64,000 bases of DNA from Agromyces mediolanus (lineage in GTDB: Bacteria > Actinomycetota > Actinomycetes > Actinomycetales > Microbacteriaceae), in contig NZ_JAMBNX010000007.1 in NCBI RefSeq assembly GCF_023715325.1, forward strand, positions 124,001 to 188,000, written 5' to 3'. Shown piece by piece: positions 53,418-61,476 of the stretch. The notes under the pieces are model-generated. The model had not been told where the DNA came from, did no database searches, and saw nothing but the letters and a program-made list of their open reading frames with translations. How positions within the stretch are numbered: the stretch's first letter is position 1; the number at the start of each line of letters is the position of its first letter. The translations under genes and the position numbers were made by a program.

Positions 53418-54232
53418 CCGAACCCGACGAGGAGCTCCGCGCGCTCGCCGCGGCCTACGCGCTCGACGCGCTCGAGGGCGAGGAGCTGCGCCGCTTCGAG
53501 GCGGAACTCGCCCGATCTCCCGAGCTCCGGGCCGAGGTCGACGGCTTCCGCGCCGTCGCCGCGGGCCTCGGCGCCGAGACGCCCGAGCTCGCGCCGCCGC
53601 CCTCGCTCAAGGCCGGGCTGTTCGCCCGACTCGACGAGACTCCGCAGCTTTCCCCGGCGGATGCCGAATCAGCCGCCGGGCCCGCCGAGGCGGCCCCGAG
53701 CGCGGCCGAGCCTACCGAGCCTGCCGCGCGACTCCGGACGCCCGCCGAGCCTGCTGCGTCGGCGCCCGGCGACGAGCTCGCCGCCCGCCGCGGACGGCGT
53801 CGCCTCGTGACCACGTTGGCCGCCGCGGCATCGGTCGCGATCCTCGCGATCGGCGTCGTGATCGGGATCGGCTGGTCCGGCCCGAACGGCTGGGGTGCGC
53901 AGCGCGAGCTCGCCGCGCTCGAGGCCGCCCCGGACGCGCAGCGTCAGACGGTCGAGGTGTCCGGCGGCGGCGAGGTGACCGTGCTCTGGTCCGCCGAGCT
54001 CGGGCGCAGCGCGGTCATGGCCGACGGCCTGCCCGAGTTGGGCGCGTCGCACGACTACGAGCTCTGGTACATCGACGAGGCCGGGCCCGCGCCCGCCGGG
54101 CTCGTCGGGGCGAACAGCTGGCGCGTGCTCGAGGGCGACTTCGTCGACGGCATGGTGGTCGGCCTCACGGTCGAACCGGCCGGCGGCTCCGAACAGCCGA
54201 CCACGGAGCCCATCGCCGCGGTGCAGACGTGA
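53414..54232 (+). CDS. rskA: Anti-sigma factor, RskA-like
   Basis: 272 residues. The N-terminal cytoplasmic part (ALAAAYALDALEGEELRRFEAELARSPELRAEVDGF) is the anti-sigma helix bundle of the RskA type. A long Ala/Pro/Glu linker is followed by a single membrane helix (LVTTLAAAASVAILAIGVVIGIGW, about 135-158) and an extracellular domain with SHDYELWYIDEAGPAPAG (RskA_C). It should hold SigK at the membrane until site-directed proteolysis frees it. ATG overlaps the sigK stop, so they are made in equal amounts. Confidence 0.9.
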   Translation: MTEPDEELRALAAAYALDALEGEELRRFEAELARSPELRAEVDGFRAVAAGLGAETPELAPPPSLKAGLFARLDETPQLSPADAESAAGPAEAAPSAAEPTEPAARLRTPAEPAASAPGDELAARRGRRRLVTTLAAAASVAILAIGVVIGIGWSGPNGWGAQRELAALEAAPDAQRQTVEVSGGGEVTVLWSAELGRSAVMADGLPELGASHDYELWYIDEAGPAPAGLVGANSWRVLEGDFVDGMVVGLTVEPAGGSEQPTTEPIAAVQT

Positions 54233-55620
54233 GCCCCGCGGGCGGGCGCTCCGACGAACCGCGCGCCCCGCACGGCTCCGCCGCGCTCGACGAGCTCGCC
54301 CGGCAGGTCGCGGCCGACGACGAGCTCCGTCGTCGGCTGCAGCGGCGCACCCTCGCCGTCGTCGTCGCGAGCCAGGTGCTCGGCGGAGCGGGCCTCGCCG
54401 CAGGCGTGACCGTGGGCGCCCTGCTCGCGCAGGAGGTGCTCGGCAGCGACGGGCTCGCCGGCATTCCGACGGCCTTGTTCACGCTCGGTTCGGCGCTCGC
54501 CGCGTTCCTCGTGGGCCGCATCACGCAGCATCGCGGGCGCCGGCTCGGGCTCGGCCTCGGGTTCGCCGCGGGCGGCCTCGGCGCCGCCGGGGTCGTCATC
54601 GCCGCCGTCGTCGGCAATGTGCCGCTGCTGTTCCTCTCACTGTTCGTGTACGGCGCCGGCACCGCGACCAACCTGCAGGCGAGGTACGCCGGAGCCGACC
54701 TGGCGACGCCGCGCACGCGGGCCACCGCGGTCAGCATCGCGATGGTCTCGACGACGCTCGGTGCCGTCGCCGGTCCGAACCTCGTCGAACCCCTCGGCCG
54801 GCTCGCCGAGTCGTGGGGCATCCCGGCGCTGGCCGGGCCGTTCCTGCTCGGCGGGGCCGCCTACGTCGCCGCGGGCGCGGTGCTGCTCGCGCTGCTGCGG
54901 CCGGACCCGTTCTTGCTCGCCCGCCGGCTCCCGGATCCCGAGGCGCCCCCGCTCGTCGAGGCATCCGCCCCGGCTGAGGCAGCCGCCTCCGCCCCGGCCG
55001 AGGCAGCTGCCGCCGCGCCGGCCGAGGCATCCCTCCCCGCGCCGGCCGCTCCCCGCCCCGGACCTGCCGCCTACGCGGGCGCGACCGTGATGGTGCTGAC
55101 GCAGATCGCGATGGTCGCGATCATGACGATGACGCCCGTGCACATGCGCGCCCACCACCACGGACTCTCCGAGGTCGGCCTCGTCATCGGTCTGCACATC
55201 GCCGCGATGTACCTGCCGTCGCTCGTCACGGGCGTGCTCGTCGACCGGATCGGCCGCACCCCGATGGCGATCGCCGCCGGGGTGACGCTGCTCGCGGCGG
55301 GAATCGTGGCGGCCGTCGCACCGGCCGACTCGCTCGGGCTGCTGATCCTCGCGCTCGTGCTGCTCGGCCTCGGCTGGAACTTCGGCCTCATCTCCGGCAC
55401 CGCCCTCGTCGTCGACGCCACGGTTCCGGCGAATCGGGCACGCACCCAGGGCGGAATCGACGTGCTGATCGCGCTCGCGGGCGCCGGCGGCGGCGTCATG
55501 TCGGGTGTGGTGATGGCGGCGTCGAGCTATGCGACGCTCGCGCTCGCCGGAGGCGTGCTCTCGCTCGTGCTCATCCCCGTGCTCTTCTGGGCGAGCCGGG
55601 CGCACCGTCGGACCGCCTGA
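54229..55620 (+). CDS. MFS transporter with Ala/Pro-rich central loop
   Basis: 463 residues with 12 predicted membrane helices; motif GRITQHRGRRLGLGLG between helices 2 and 3 and VDRIGRTPMAIAAG in the second half. The central cytoplasmic loop contains repeated APAEAA units (about 243-282). GTG start at 54229 overlaps the rskA stop (GTGA), so the exporter is part of the SigK operon, which is not the case in mycobacteria as far as I recall. Substrate unknown. A 7-bp GAGCGGC/GCCGCTC hairpin (55619-55640) follows. Confidence 0.85.
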   Translation: MSPAGGRSDEPRAPHGSAALDELARQVAADDELRRRLQRRTLAVVVASQVLGGAGLAAGVTVGALLAQEVLGSDGLAGIPTALFTLGSALAAFLVGRITQHRGRRLGLGLGFAAGGLGAAGVVIAAVVGNVPLLFLSLFVYGAGTATNLQARYAGADLATPRTRATAVSIAMVSTTLGAVAGPNLVEPLGRLAESWGIPALAGPFLLGGAAYVAAGAVLLALLRPDPFLLARRLPDPEAPPLVEASAPAEAAASAPAEAAAAAPAEASLPAPAAPRPGPAAYAGATVMVLTQIAMVAIMTMTPVHMRAHHHGLSEVGLVIGLHIAAMYLPSLVTGVLVDRIGRTPMAIAAGVTLLAAGIVAAVAPADSLGLLILALVLLGLGWNFGLISGTALVVDATVPANRARTQGGIDVLIALAGAGGGVMSGVVMAASSYATLALAGGVLSLVLIPVLFWASRAHRRTA

Positions 55621-55640
55621 GCGGCACGGCTCAGCCGCTC
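55619..55640 (+). terminator. Possible terminator hairpin after the MFS gene
   Basis: GAGCGGC and GCCGCTC pair around an eight-base loop, starting at the stop codon. No T-tract, so this is tentative. Confidence 0.35.
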
Positions 55641-55662
55641 AACTGTTCGCCCGTTCGGCCGT

Positions 55663-55812
55663 TCAGAGGATGCCCGACAGCTGGGCGAGCATGGCGACCA
55701 CCGGCACGAGCGGCAGCATGAGCCACACGGCGAGGAGCGGGGCGGCGAGCACACCGAGTACCAGCAGGGTCAGCGCGGAGCCGAGCGTGTCGAGGCCTTC
55801 CAGGCGGCTCAC
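55663..55812 (-). CDS. Small membrane protein coupled to the peptidase gene
   Basis: 49 residues from a GTG: a short hydrophilic start (VSRLEGLDTLGSA) then a nearly continuous hydrophobic stretch (LTLLVLGVLAAPLLAVWLMLPLVPVV), enough for one or two membrane passes. The GTG overlaps the stop of the VanY-type gene (GTGA), which is the usual coupling in this genome and the main evidence that it is real. Function unknown; it may anchor or modulate the peptidase. Confidence 0.5.
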   Translation of the reverse strand: MSRLEGLDTLGSALTLLVLGVLAAPLLAVWLMLPLVPVVAMLAQLSGIL

Positions 55813-56432
55813 GAGGCATCCGGCAGCATCTGCGGGCACTCGTCCCCGGGTTCGATCGTGAGCTCGAAATGCCACATCTCGTTCGCGTAGACCTGGCAGA
55901 GTCCGTAGTCCGAGCCGTGTTGGGAGAGCCAGCTGTCGGCATCGGTGGGCCCGATGTCGATGGCCCGGCCGGTGACGTGGTTCGAGCCCTCCGGGGTGCT
56001 GACGAAGCGGCGGGCCTCGTCGAGGCTGCCGTACTCGAGCACGGCGTCGTCGAGGAGCTGCTGCTGGTACTCGGCACTGCGCCAGCCACTCGTGACGCGG
56101 AACTCGATGCCGTCGGCTGCGGCGTCCGCCGCGGCGGCGCGGGTCGCGTCGAGGAGCGCCTGGTCCAGGCCGGTGATGGCGGGCACGTCGTCGTCGAGCG
56201 AGATCCATTCCCCTTCGGGAATGTACCCGTCGGCGACGTCGATCTCGCCGTTGCCGGCGGACGAGTCCGGCGCGATGAGCCCCTCGGCGCCAGTGCCGGG
56301 GACGCCGCCGCGGGTCGCCGCCGCCGCACCGAGCAGGGCGGCGCCGATGGCCACGGAGGCGAGCACCGCGGCGAGGCCGGTGAGCACCGCGATGCGTCGG
56401 CGGCGGATGACGGAATCGTGATGGGTTCGCAT
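55809..56432 (-). CDS. VanY-type D-alanyl-D-alanine carboxypeptidase (M15)
   Basis: 207 residues. One N-terminal membrane anchor (AVLTGLAAVLASVAIGAALLG), a linker, then an M15 peptidase domain with the zinc ligands SNHVTGRAIDIG (His and Asp) and EMWHFEL (Glu acid and His). It trims the terminal D-Ala of cell-wall stem peptides outside the membrane. No vancomycin-resistance genes lie near it, so it is more likely a wall-remodelling enzyme. Coupled to the small membrane protein downstream. Confidence 0.87.
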   Translation of the reverse strand: MRTHHDSVIRRRRIAVLTGLAAVLASVAIGAALLGAAAATRGGVPGTGAEGLIAPDSSAGNGEIDVADGYIPEGEWISLDDDVPAITGLDQALLDATRAAAADAAADGIEFRVTSGWRSAEYQQQLLDDAVLEYGSLDEARRFVSTPEGSNHVTGRAIDIGPTDADSWLSQHGSDYGLCQVYANEMWHFELTIEPGDECPQMLPDAS

Positions 56433-56504
56433 ACGACCACCCCATCGCGGCGGCGGTTGCCGGGGCGTCTGCGAATCCGGATACGCCCGCGATACGCCGG
56501 GTGT

Positions 56505-56562
56505 CGGGCGGGTGAGCGGGTGAGCGGGCGGGCGGGCGGGTGAGCGGGTGAGCGGGTGAGCG
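56505..56562. repeat. GGGTGAGC/GGGC simple repeat
   Basis: About 58 bases of GGGTGAGC and GGGC units between the SRAP stop and the VanY start (gap 56433-56588). Probably slippage-prone. No other element is clear in this gap. Confidence 0.75.
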
Positions 56563-56588
56563 TGCGGCAGCGGCGTGTGCCGCGGCGC

Positions 56589-57302
56589 CTATTCCTCGGC
56601 GGGAAGCGGCTCGATCAACGTCGGGTCGTGCGGGTCGATCGCCCGGTGGGAGTTGACGCGCGGGTCGACCTCGTACTCGCGGATGGTCGGCGCGACGCGG
56701 TCGGATGCTTCCAGCAGGAAGTCGACCATCGCCTGCATGCCGCCCGCGTCGAGCTTCGCCGGGTCGAGGTAGCGCTCGACCTCGTCGAGGGGGAGGTAGA
56801 CCGGCATGCGCTCATGGATCTCGCCCGAGGCATCCCTCGCTTCGCGCGTGATGATCGAAGCGGACACCTGCCAGCTGCCGTCGTCGAGCCGCCTGGCGGT
56901 CGAGATGCCGGCGGCGGCGAGCAGCTCGCCCTCGCCGTGCAGGTAGTGCGCGCGCTTCTTGCCCGGCTCGCCCGTCCACTCGTAGTAGCCGCGCATCGGC
57001 ACGATGCACCGGCCCTGGGCGAACGCGCCCTTCCACAGCCCGTTGCTCGCCACGGTCTCGATGCGGGAGTTGAACTGCGGTCGCTTGGACTCCTTCATGA
57101 AGGAGGGATGGAAGTTCCACACCGCGGGTTCGAGCCGCCGCACGAACGCCCCGCTCTCACGGTCTGCGCGCTCGCGCACGATCGGGATGGTGTCGGTGGG
57201 CGCCAGGCTGTAGTTCGGCTGCCACTCGGGGAAGTCGTCTTCGGCCTCGAACACCTGGGTGAGATCGTCGGCCTTCTGCGAGACCACGAACCTTCCGCAC
57301 AT
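56589..57302 (-). CDS. SRAP-domain protein (HMCES/YedK-like abasic-site protector)
   Basis: 237 residues beginning MCGRFVVS; Cys2, exposed after Met removal, forms a thiazolidine bond with abasic sites in single-stranded DNA. Other SRAP residues are visible: YSLAPTDTIPIVRE, FNSRIETV, RCIVPMRGYYEW (Glu) and ASIITREA...HERMPVYL (His). It shields abasic sites during replication. The start is fixed by Cys2. It is divergent from the STAND protein gene, 121 bases apart. Confidence 0.94.
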   Translation of the reverse strand: MCGRFVVSQKADDLTQVFEAEDDFPEWQPNYSLAPTDTIPIVRERADRESGAFVRRLEPAVWNFHPSFMKESKRPQFNSRIETVASNGLWKGAFAQGRCIVPMRGYYEWTGEPGKKRAHYLHGEGELLAAAGISTARRLDDGSWQVSASIITREARDASGEIHERMPVYLPLDEVERYLDPAKLDAGGMQAMVDFLLEASDRVAPTIREYEVDPRVNSHRAIDPHDPTLIEPLPAEE

Positions 57303-57423
57303 GCTGCCTCCCCGGATCGCTCCCAGCCTGCCACCGACCGCCGACGTCCGCAGCCTCCGGCCGTCGCTAGCTGCCGGAATCGGGACACCGCCCGTGGCAG
57401 CCCGGATCGCTATCGTGCAATCC

Positions 57424-58812
57424 ATGGAGTACCTCGAGCCGATTCGCGCCCATGACCTGCGCCGGCATGCGGAGACGGACGCCGGCGCAAGCTTTGTGCA
57501 CGAGCTGGTCGGTCAGCTTCTCCGGGCCGACGGGTCGGAGGTCGAGGGGTTCGCCCCCCGTGAGGGACTCCGGCGGCGTGGCTGGGACGGGAAGACCTTT
57601 CACGCGCGCGGAACCCGATTCGTTCCCCGTGGCCGAGCCTATTGGGAACTCACCTCGCAGAACGGGAGGATCTCGGAGAAGGCGACTCGTGACTTCCTCA
57701 AACGGCCGACGGGAGACATCCCCGGAGCCGTGCAGGCGAGCTATGTCGCCGTGAGCCTCCATCCGTGGCCGGGGAAGCTCGACTGGCTGGAGGAGCAGGC
57801 GGGAAGCGGATGGGGCGGCGTGCACGCACTCGACGCCGATGACCTCGTCGCCTGGCTCGAGGCCCACCCGACGGTGCATCAATGGGCGACCCGCAGGGTG
57901 CGCGGATTCCTGGGCGGTGTTGCGCACACGAGGGCGATGGAGCTGCCCGCCCTTCATCCGAGCTACGTCGTTCGCCCGCAGGTCGCCAGAGTTCTCGCCG
58001 AGGTCGGTCGCGGACCGGGGGCGGTGCGGATGGTCGTTCTCTGGGGCGGCCCGGGAATGGGGAAGACGACGGCCGCAGTATCGCTCGCACACGAGCTGGC
58101 CGCCAGCTTCCCCGACGGGCAGTTCTTCCAAGCGTTCGCCCGAACGGCGCAATCTGCGGGGCGAGTCGCCGACCTCCGGCAACGGATCTCCGAGGCACTC
58201 GACGGTGAACGCCACGCGGACGGCTGGCGGGAGGATCTTGCTCAGTCCGCACGTGGCCGGCGAATCCTCATCCTGCTCGACGACGTCCTCGATGAGTCCG
58301 CCGTGCGGGAGCTCGGTGAAGTGCCCGAGGGCGTCATGGTCATCGTCACTGCGCGAAGCCGGCTCTCGGGCCTGCTCGACGTCGAGCGACGCGAAGTCGG
58401 CACGTTCACGCTCGGCCAGGGAGTCGAACTCTTCCGCTCGTCGTTGTCCCCAGAAATGCGTGTGCCGTCCGACCACCTGTCGCGGATGTTCGATCTCTGC
58501 GATGGCGTGCCGCTCGCGCTGCGTATCGCTGCAACTCAACTCGCGTTGCGTCCGGAGTGGGAGTCGGCCGACTTCGTCGCAGAGCTGGAGGACGAGCGGA
58601 CGAGGCTTGATGCGCTCGAAGTCGGGGATCAGGCGGTGCGCTCGTCATTCGAGATCTCGTTTCGTGCTCTTCTTGCGGATCATCAGCGTGCGTTCTGCGC
58701 GGTGTCGATGCTGCCCGGCCGACTTTCGACGCCAAGCTCCTCGCGGCGGCGAGTGAGACGTCCGTCGCCGGTGCGACGAAGGCGCTGCGGGGTCTGCAGG
58801 AGGCCGCGCTGA
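57424..58812 (+). CDS. STAND NTPase: nuclease-like domain plus NB-ARC (frameshifted)
   Basis: 462 residues in frame. The N-terminal domain (about 1-165) has GRAYWELTSQNGRISEKATRDFLKR, GWDGKTF and ALDADDLVAWLEAHPTVHQW; this pattern matches a restriction-endonuclease-like domain that I have seen at the head of actinobacterial STAND proteins. The NB-ARC part follows: Walker A LWGGPGMGKTTAA (about 206), Walker B ILILLDDVLD (about 282), VTARSRLS and GVPLALRIAA (about 360). The frame breaks after CAVSMLPG (about 58717-58725); the last 30 residues are out-of-frame. The continuing frame joins to the C-terminal part at 58845. TATCGT seven bases before the ATG suggests a leaderless mRNA. Antiphage role is inferred. 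Confidence 0.8.
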   Translation: MEYLEPIRAHDLRRHAETDAGASFVHELVGQLLRADGSEVEGFAPREGLRRRGWDGKTFHARGTRFVPRGRAYWELTSQNGRISEKATRDFLKRPTGDIPGAVQASYVAVSLHPWPGKLDWLEEQAGSGWGGVHALDADDLVAWLEAHPTVHQWATRRVRGFLGGVAHTRAMELPALHPSYVVRPQVARVLAEVGRGPGAVRMVVLWGGPGMGKTTAAVSLAHELAASFPDGQFFQAFARTAQSAGRVADLRQRISEALDGERHADGWREDLAQSARGRRILILLDDVLDESAVRELGEVPEGVMVIVTARSRLSGLLDVERREVGTFTLGQGVELFRSSLSPEMRVPSDHLSRMFDLCDGVPLALRIAATQLALRPEWESADFVAELEDERTRLDALEVGDQAVRSSFEISFRALLADHQRAFCAVSMLPGRLSTPSSSRRRVRRPSPVRRRRCGVCRRPR

Positions 58813-58844
58813 TCAGCCCGACCCGCGTCTCCGGCTTCTTCGAC

Positions 58845-60245
58845 ATGCACGACCTCCTCCGCCTCTTCAGCCGTGAGCTGGCGGAGCAGCTCGAGGGCTC
58901 GATGTCGTTGCAGGGTCGCTCCATCAACTGGCTGCTGGCGGAGAGTCAGGAGATGGTGCGCGCGTGGGTTCGACCGGGCGGCGGAGGCGAGCGGAGGAAC
59001 CAGATGGCGATGGCGTGGTTCCAGCGGTACACGCCGAATCTGCTCGACGCGATCGAACTCGCCGGGACGGTCCTGCGGAGTCCGGCTGCGGCACTCGGCG
59101 GTGTCGACGGCGTCGCCGTGTATCTCACCCGACAAGAACGGTGGGTCGAGCTCGAAGCCTTGTGCCGGCTCGGCCAGGGGTTCGTTCGGCGGCTCCGCGA
59201 GTTGCCCGATGCCAGCCTGACCGCCGAACAACTCGACCTCACGCAGGCTGTGCTGCTCTCGCGGCGGGCCGAGGCTGCCGTCGGGCTCGAAGACGGGGCG
59301 AGGGCGCTTCGATTCGCTCAGGCTGCCCAGGGAGCCGCTGAACGGATCCCCGGCTACGAGTGGGAGAGCCACGGCTGGGTGATCACGGGGCACGCGTTCG
59401 GACAACTCGGCGACTGGGAGTCCGCGCTCCTGAGCTATCGACGCGCATCGGCGATCGCCGGGTTACGGAACGACGAAGCGAATCGGGTGCTCGCTGGGTA
59501 CAACATGGGCCGCACGCTCCATCGACTTGGTCGGGACAGTGAGGCGCTCCCGTATCTGCTGGAAGAACTCGACGCCATGGTCGCGTCCGGAGACCGCCAC
59601 GGAGCGGCGATCACTCGGAACACGCTGGCGCTCACGCTTCGTCGACTCGGCGATCCGGAACGAGCGGAGAAGATGCTGACTGAGTCGGTCAACGAACTCC
59701 GCAACTCGGACGATCTTCGAAACCTGTCCCACGCGCTGTTCGACCTCGGCGTGAGCTTGATGGGACGCGGCGAGTACGCCGCGGCACGGGCGCGATTCGA
59801 GGAGGAGCTCGCCGTTCTGGAGGCGGTCGAAGACCCGCGAGAGCACGCCCGGACCCGCCTCTATTTGTCTCGACTCGACCTGCTCGAGGAGCGAGACGTC
59901 GACGGACACATTCTCCTCCATGAGATCGATCGGTGTCTCGATGAGCTACCTGCGCCCGATGCATGGCGTGCGGAAGCTCTGTTGATCCGTGGCTCGATCC
60001 GCCTCCGCCTGACGCCGCCCCAACCAGCGCTCGACGATGTCGCGGAAAGCCTCGCCATCATCGCCTCGCTTCAAGATCTCTCGATGAGGACGCCGCTCCT
60101 GCACCTCGCGGGATCCCTTCTCGACGGCCAGGTCGCGTCTCCGCGCCGCGACGCGCTGCGTGCGGAACTCGAGCGTCATTCCGCTGCGGCCCCGCCCCCG
60201 CTCAGCTCGGCCGGCGCCCCGCCCACGGGTCGTAGTCGGCGATGA
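58845..60245 (+). CDS. Detached TPR-repeat C-terminal part of the STAND protein
   Basis: 466 residues from an internal ATG. In the same frame the DNA from about 58722 already encodes TFDAKLLAAASETSVAGATK and GLQEAALIS, the winged-helix end of an NB-ARC domain, so this is the downstream part of the 57424 gene after a one-base shift. The rest consists of TPR-type helical repeats (VITGHAFGQLGDWESALLSYRRAS, LAGYNMGRTLHRLGRDSEALPYL, LFDLGVSLMGRGEYAAARARFEEEL) that would sense the trigger. The ATG is probably not a native start. The 3' end overlaps the LigD-type gene by 44 bases on the other strand. Confidence 0.7.
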   Translation: MHDLLRLFSRELAEQLEGSMSLQGRSINWLLAESQEMVRAWVRPGGGGERRNQMAMAWFQRYTPNLLDAIELAGTVLRSPAAALGGVDGVAVYLTRQERWVELEALCRLGQGFVRRLRELPDASLTAEQLDLTQAVLLSRRAEAAVGLEDGARALRFAQAAQGAAERIPGYEWESHGWVITGHAFGQLGDWESALLSYRRASAIAGLRNDEANRVLAGYNMGRTLHRLGRDSEALPYLLEELDAMVASGDRHGAAITRNTLALTLRRLGDPERAEKMLTESVNELRNSDDLRNLSHALFDLGVSLMGRGEYAAARARFEEELAVLEAVEDPREHARTRLYLSRLDLLEERDVDGHILLHEIDRCLDELPAPDAWRAEALLIRGSIRLRLTPPQPALDDVAESLAIIASLQDLSMRTPLLHLAGSLLDGQVASPRRDALRAELERHSAAAPPPLSSAGAPPTGRSRR

Positions 60246-61431
60246 GCGGCTCCTGCGGCGGGCGGTCGCCCTCCGGCACGTGCTGCAGATTCACCCGCAC
60301 GCGGTACCAGAGCGAGCTCGCCCCGCGCATGCCGTCGACGAGCACATCGGCCGGGTGCAGGGCCGCGGCGGCGGCCGGATGCCTCGTCCGCCACTCCTCG
60401 AGGGCGGCCAGTGCCTCGGGCTTCGTCTCGGTGCGGGCGAGCTCGACGAGCGGCATCGTCGAGGCGCGTCGGCCCGAGGCATCCGTGCCCCTCGGCGGCT
60501 TCTCCGCCGGCCCGAGCCGTTCCGCGAGGGCGAGCAGCCCGTCGAGGGTGCCGGCCGCGTCGTCGATGCCGGCCGCCGGGTCGCCGCGCTCCGCGAAGCG
60601 GCGCAGCACCGTCGTGACGGTGAAGTCCTCGGGCCGGGCGGTGCGCACCTCGTTCCAGTCCAGCGGGGTCGACACCCGGGCGTCGGCGAGGGGTCGCACC
60701 GAGTACGCCGAGGCGACGGTGCGGTCCTTCGCGTTCTGGTTGAAGTCGACGAACACGGTCTCGCCGCGCTCCTCCTTCCACCAGCGGGCCGTCGCGAGAC
60801 CCGGGGCGCGATCGGCGATCTCGCGGGCGAGCGCCTCGGCGGCGAGCCGCACCTCGGGGTAGCTCCAGCGGGGCTCGATCCGCACGTTCACGTGCATGCC
60901 CCGTGACCCGGAAGTTTTCGGCCAGGCGACGAGGCCGTGCTCCTCGAGCACCTCGCGCGCGATGAACGCGGTGTCGACGATCTGCGACCAGTCGACGCCG
61001 GGCATCGGATCGAGGTCGACGCGCAGCTCGTCGGGGTGGTCGAGGTCCTCCGCGCGCACCGGGTGCGGGTTGAGGTCGATGCAGCCGAGGTTCACGACCC
61101 AGGCGAGTCCGGCGCGCTCGCGCACGACGGTCTCCTCGGCCTCCGTGCCCCGCGCGTAGTGGAGCGTCGCGGTGTCGATGAAGTCGGGGTGCTGCTCGGG
61201 CACTCGCTTCTGGAAGAACGCCTCGCGGTCGATGCCCTTCACGAAGCGCTTCAGCACCATCGGCCGTCCGCCCGCGCCGCGGAGGGCGCCGTCGGCGACG
61301 GCGAGGTAGTAGTCGACGAGGTCGCGCTTGGTCAGGCCGACTTCGGGGAAGACGACCTTGCCCGGATGGCTCACCCGCACCTCGTGGCCGTCGACCTCGA
61401 TGACCACGGCGTCGTCGGAGCGGGCCGCCAT
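60202..61431 (-). CDS. LigD-type DNA polymerase/primase domain protein
   Basis: 409 residues corresponding to the polymerase domain of LigD as a separate protein. HPGKVVFPEVGLTKRDLVDYY, FFQKRVPEQHPDF, the catalytic DLDP in LRVDLDPMPGVDW, then PKTSGSRGMHVNV and VFVDFNQNAKDRTVASAYSVRP. Such enzymes fill gaps during Ku-dependent end joining. Neither ku nor a ligase gene is in the window. TAGAGT lies six bases before the ATG, a leaderless arrangement. Confidence 0.92.
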   Translation of the reverse strand: MAARSDDAVVIEVDGHEVRVSHPGKVVFPEVGLTKRDLVDYYLAVADGALRGAGGRPMVLKRFVKGIDREAFFQKRVPEQHPDFIDTATLHYARGTEAEETVVRERAGLAWVVNLGCIDLNPHPVRAEDLDHPDELRVDLDPMPGVDWSQIVDTAFIAREVLEEHGLVAWPKTSGSRGMHVNVRIEPRWSYPEVRLAAEALAREIADRAPGLATARWWKEERGETVFVDFNQNAKDRTVASAYSVRPLADARVSTPLDWNEVRTARPEDFTVTTVLRRFAERGDPAAGIDDAAGTLDGLLALAERLGPAEKPPRGTDASGRRASTMPLVELARTETKPEALAALEEWRTRHPAAAAALHPADVLVDGMRGASSLWYRVRVNLQHVPEGDRPPQEPLIADYDPWAGRRPS

Positions 61432-61476
61432 GTCACCACTCTAGGTGGTTTCAGTCGCGCGCGAGGGGCGCTCGCG

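Noticed and set aside
55809..56432. Vancomycin-resistance locus
   Set aside because: Only a VanY-type peptidase is present; no VanH, VanA-type ligase, VanX or VanRS genes lie nearby.
58710..58730. Programmed ribosomal frameshift in the STAND gene
   Set aside because: The shift needed is -1 but there is no X XXY YYZ slippery heptamer and no clear downstream stem; mutation or sequencing error is more likely.
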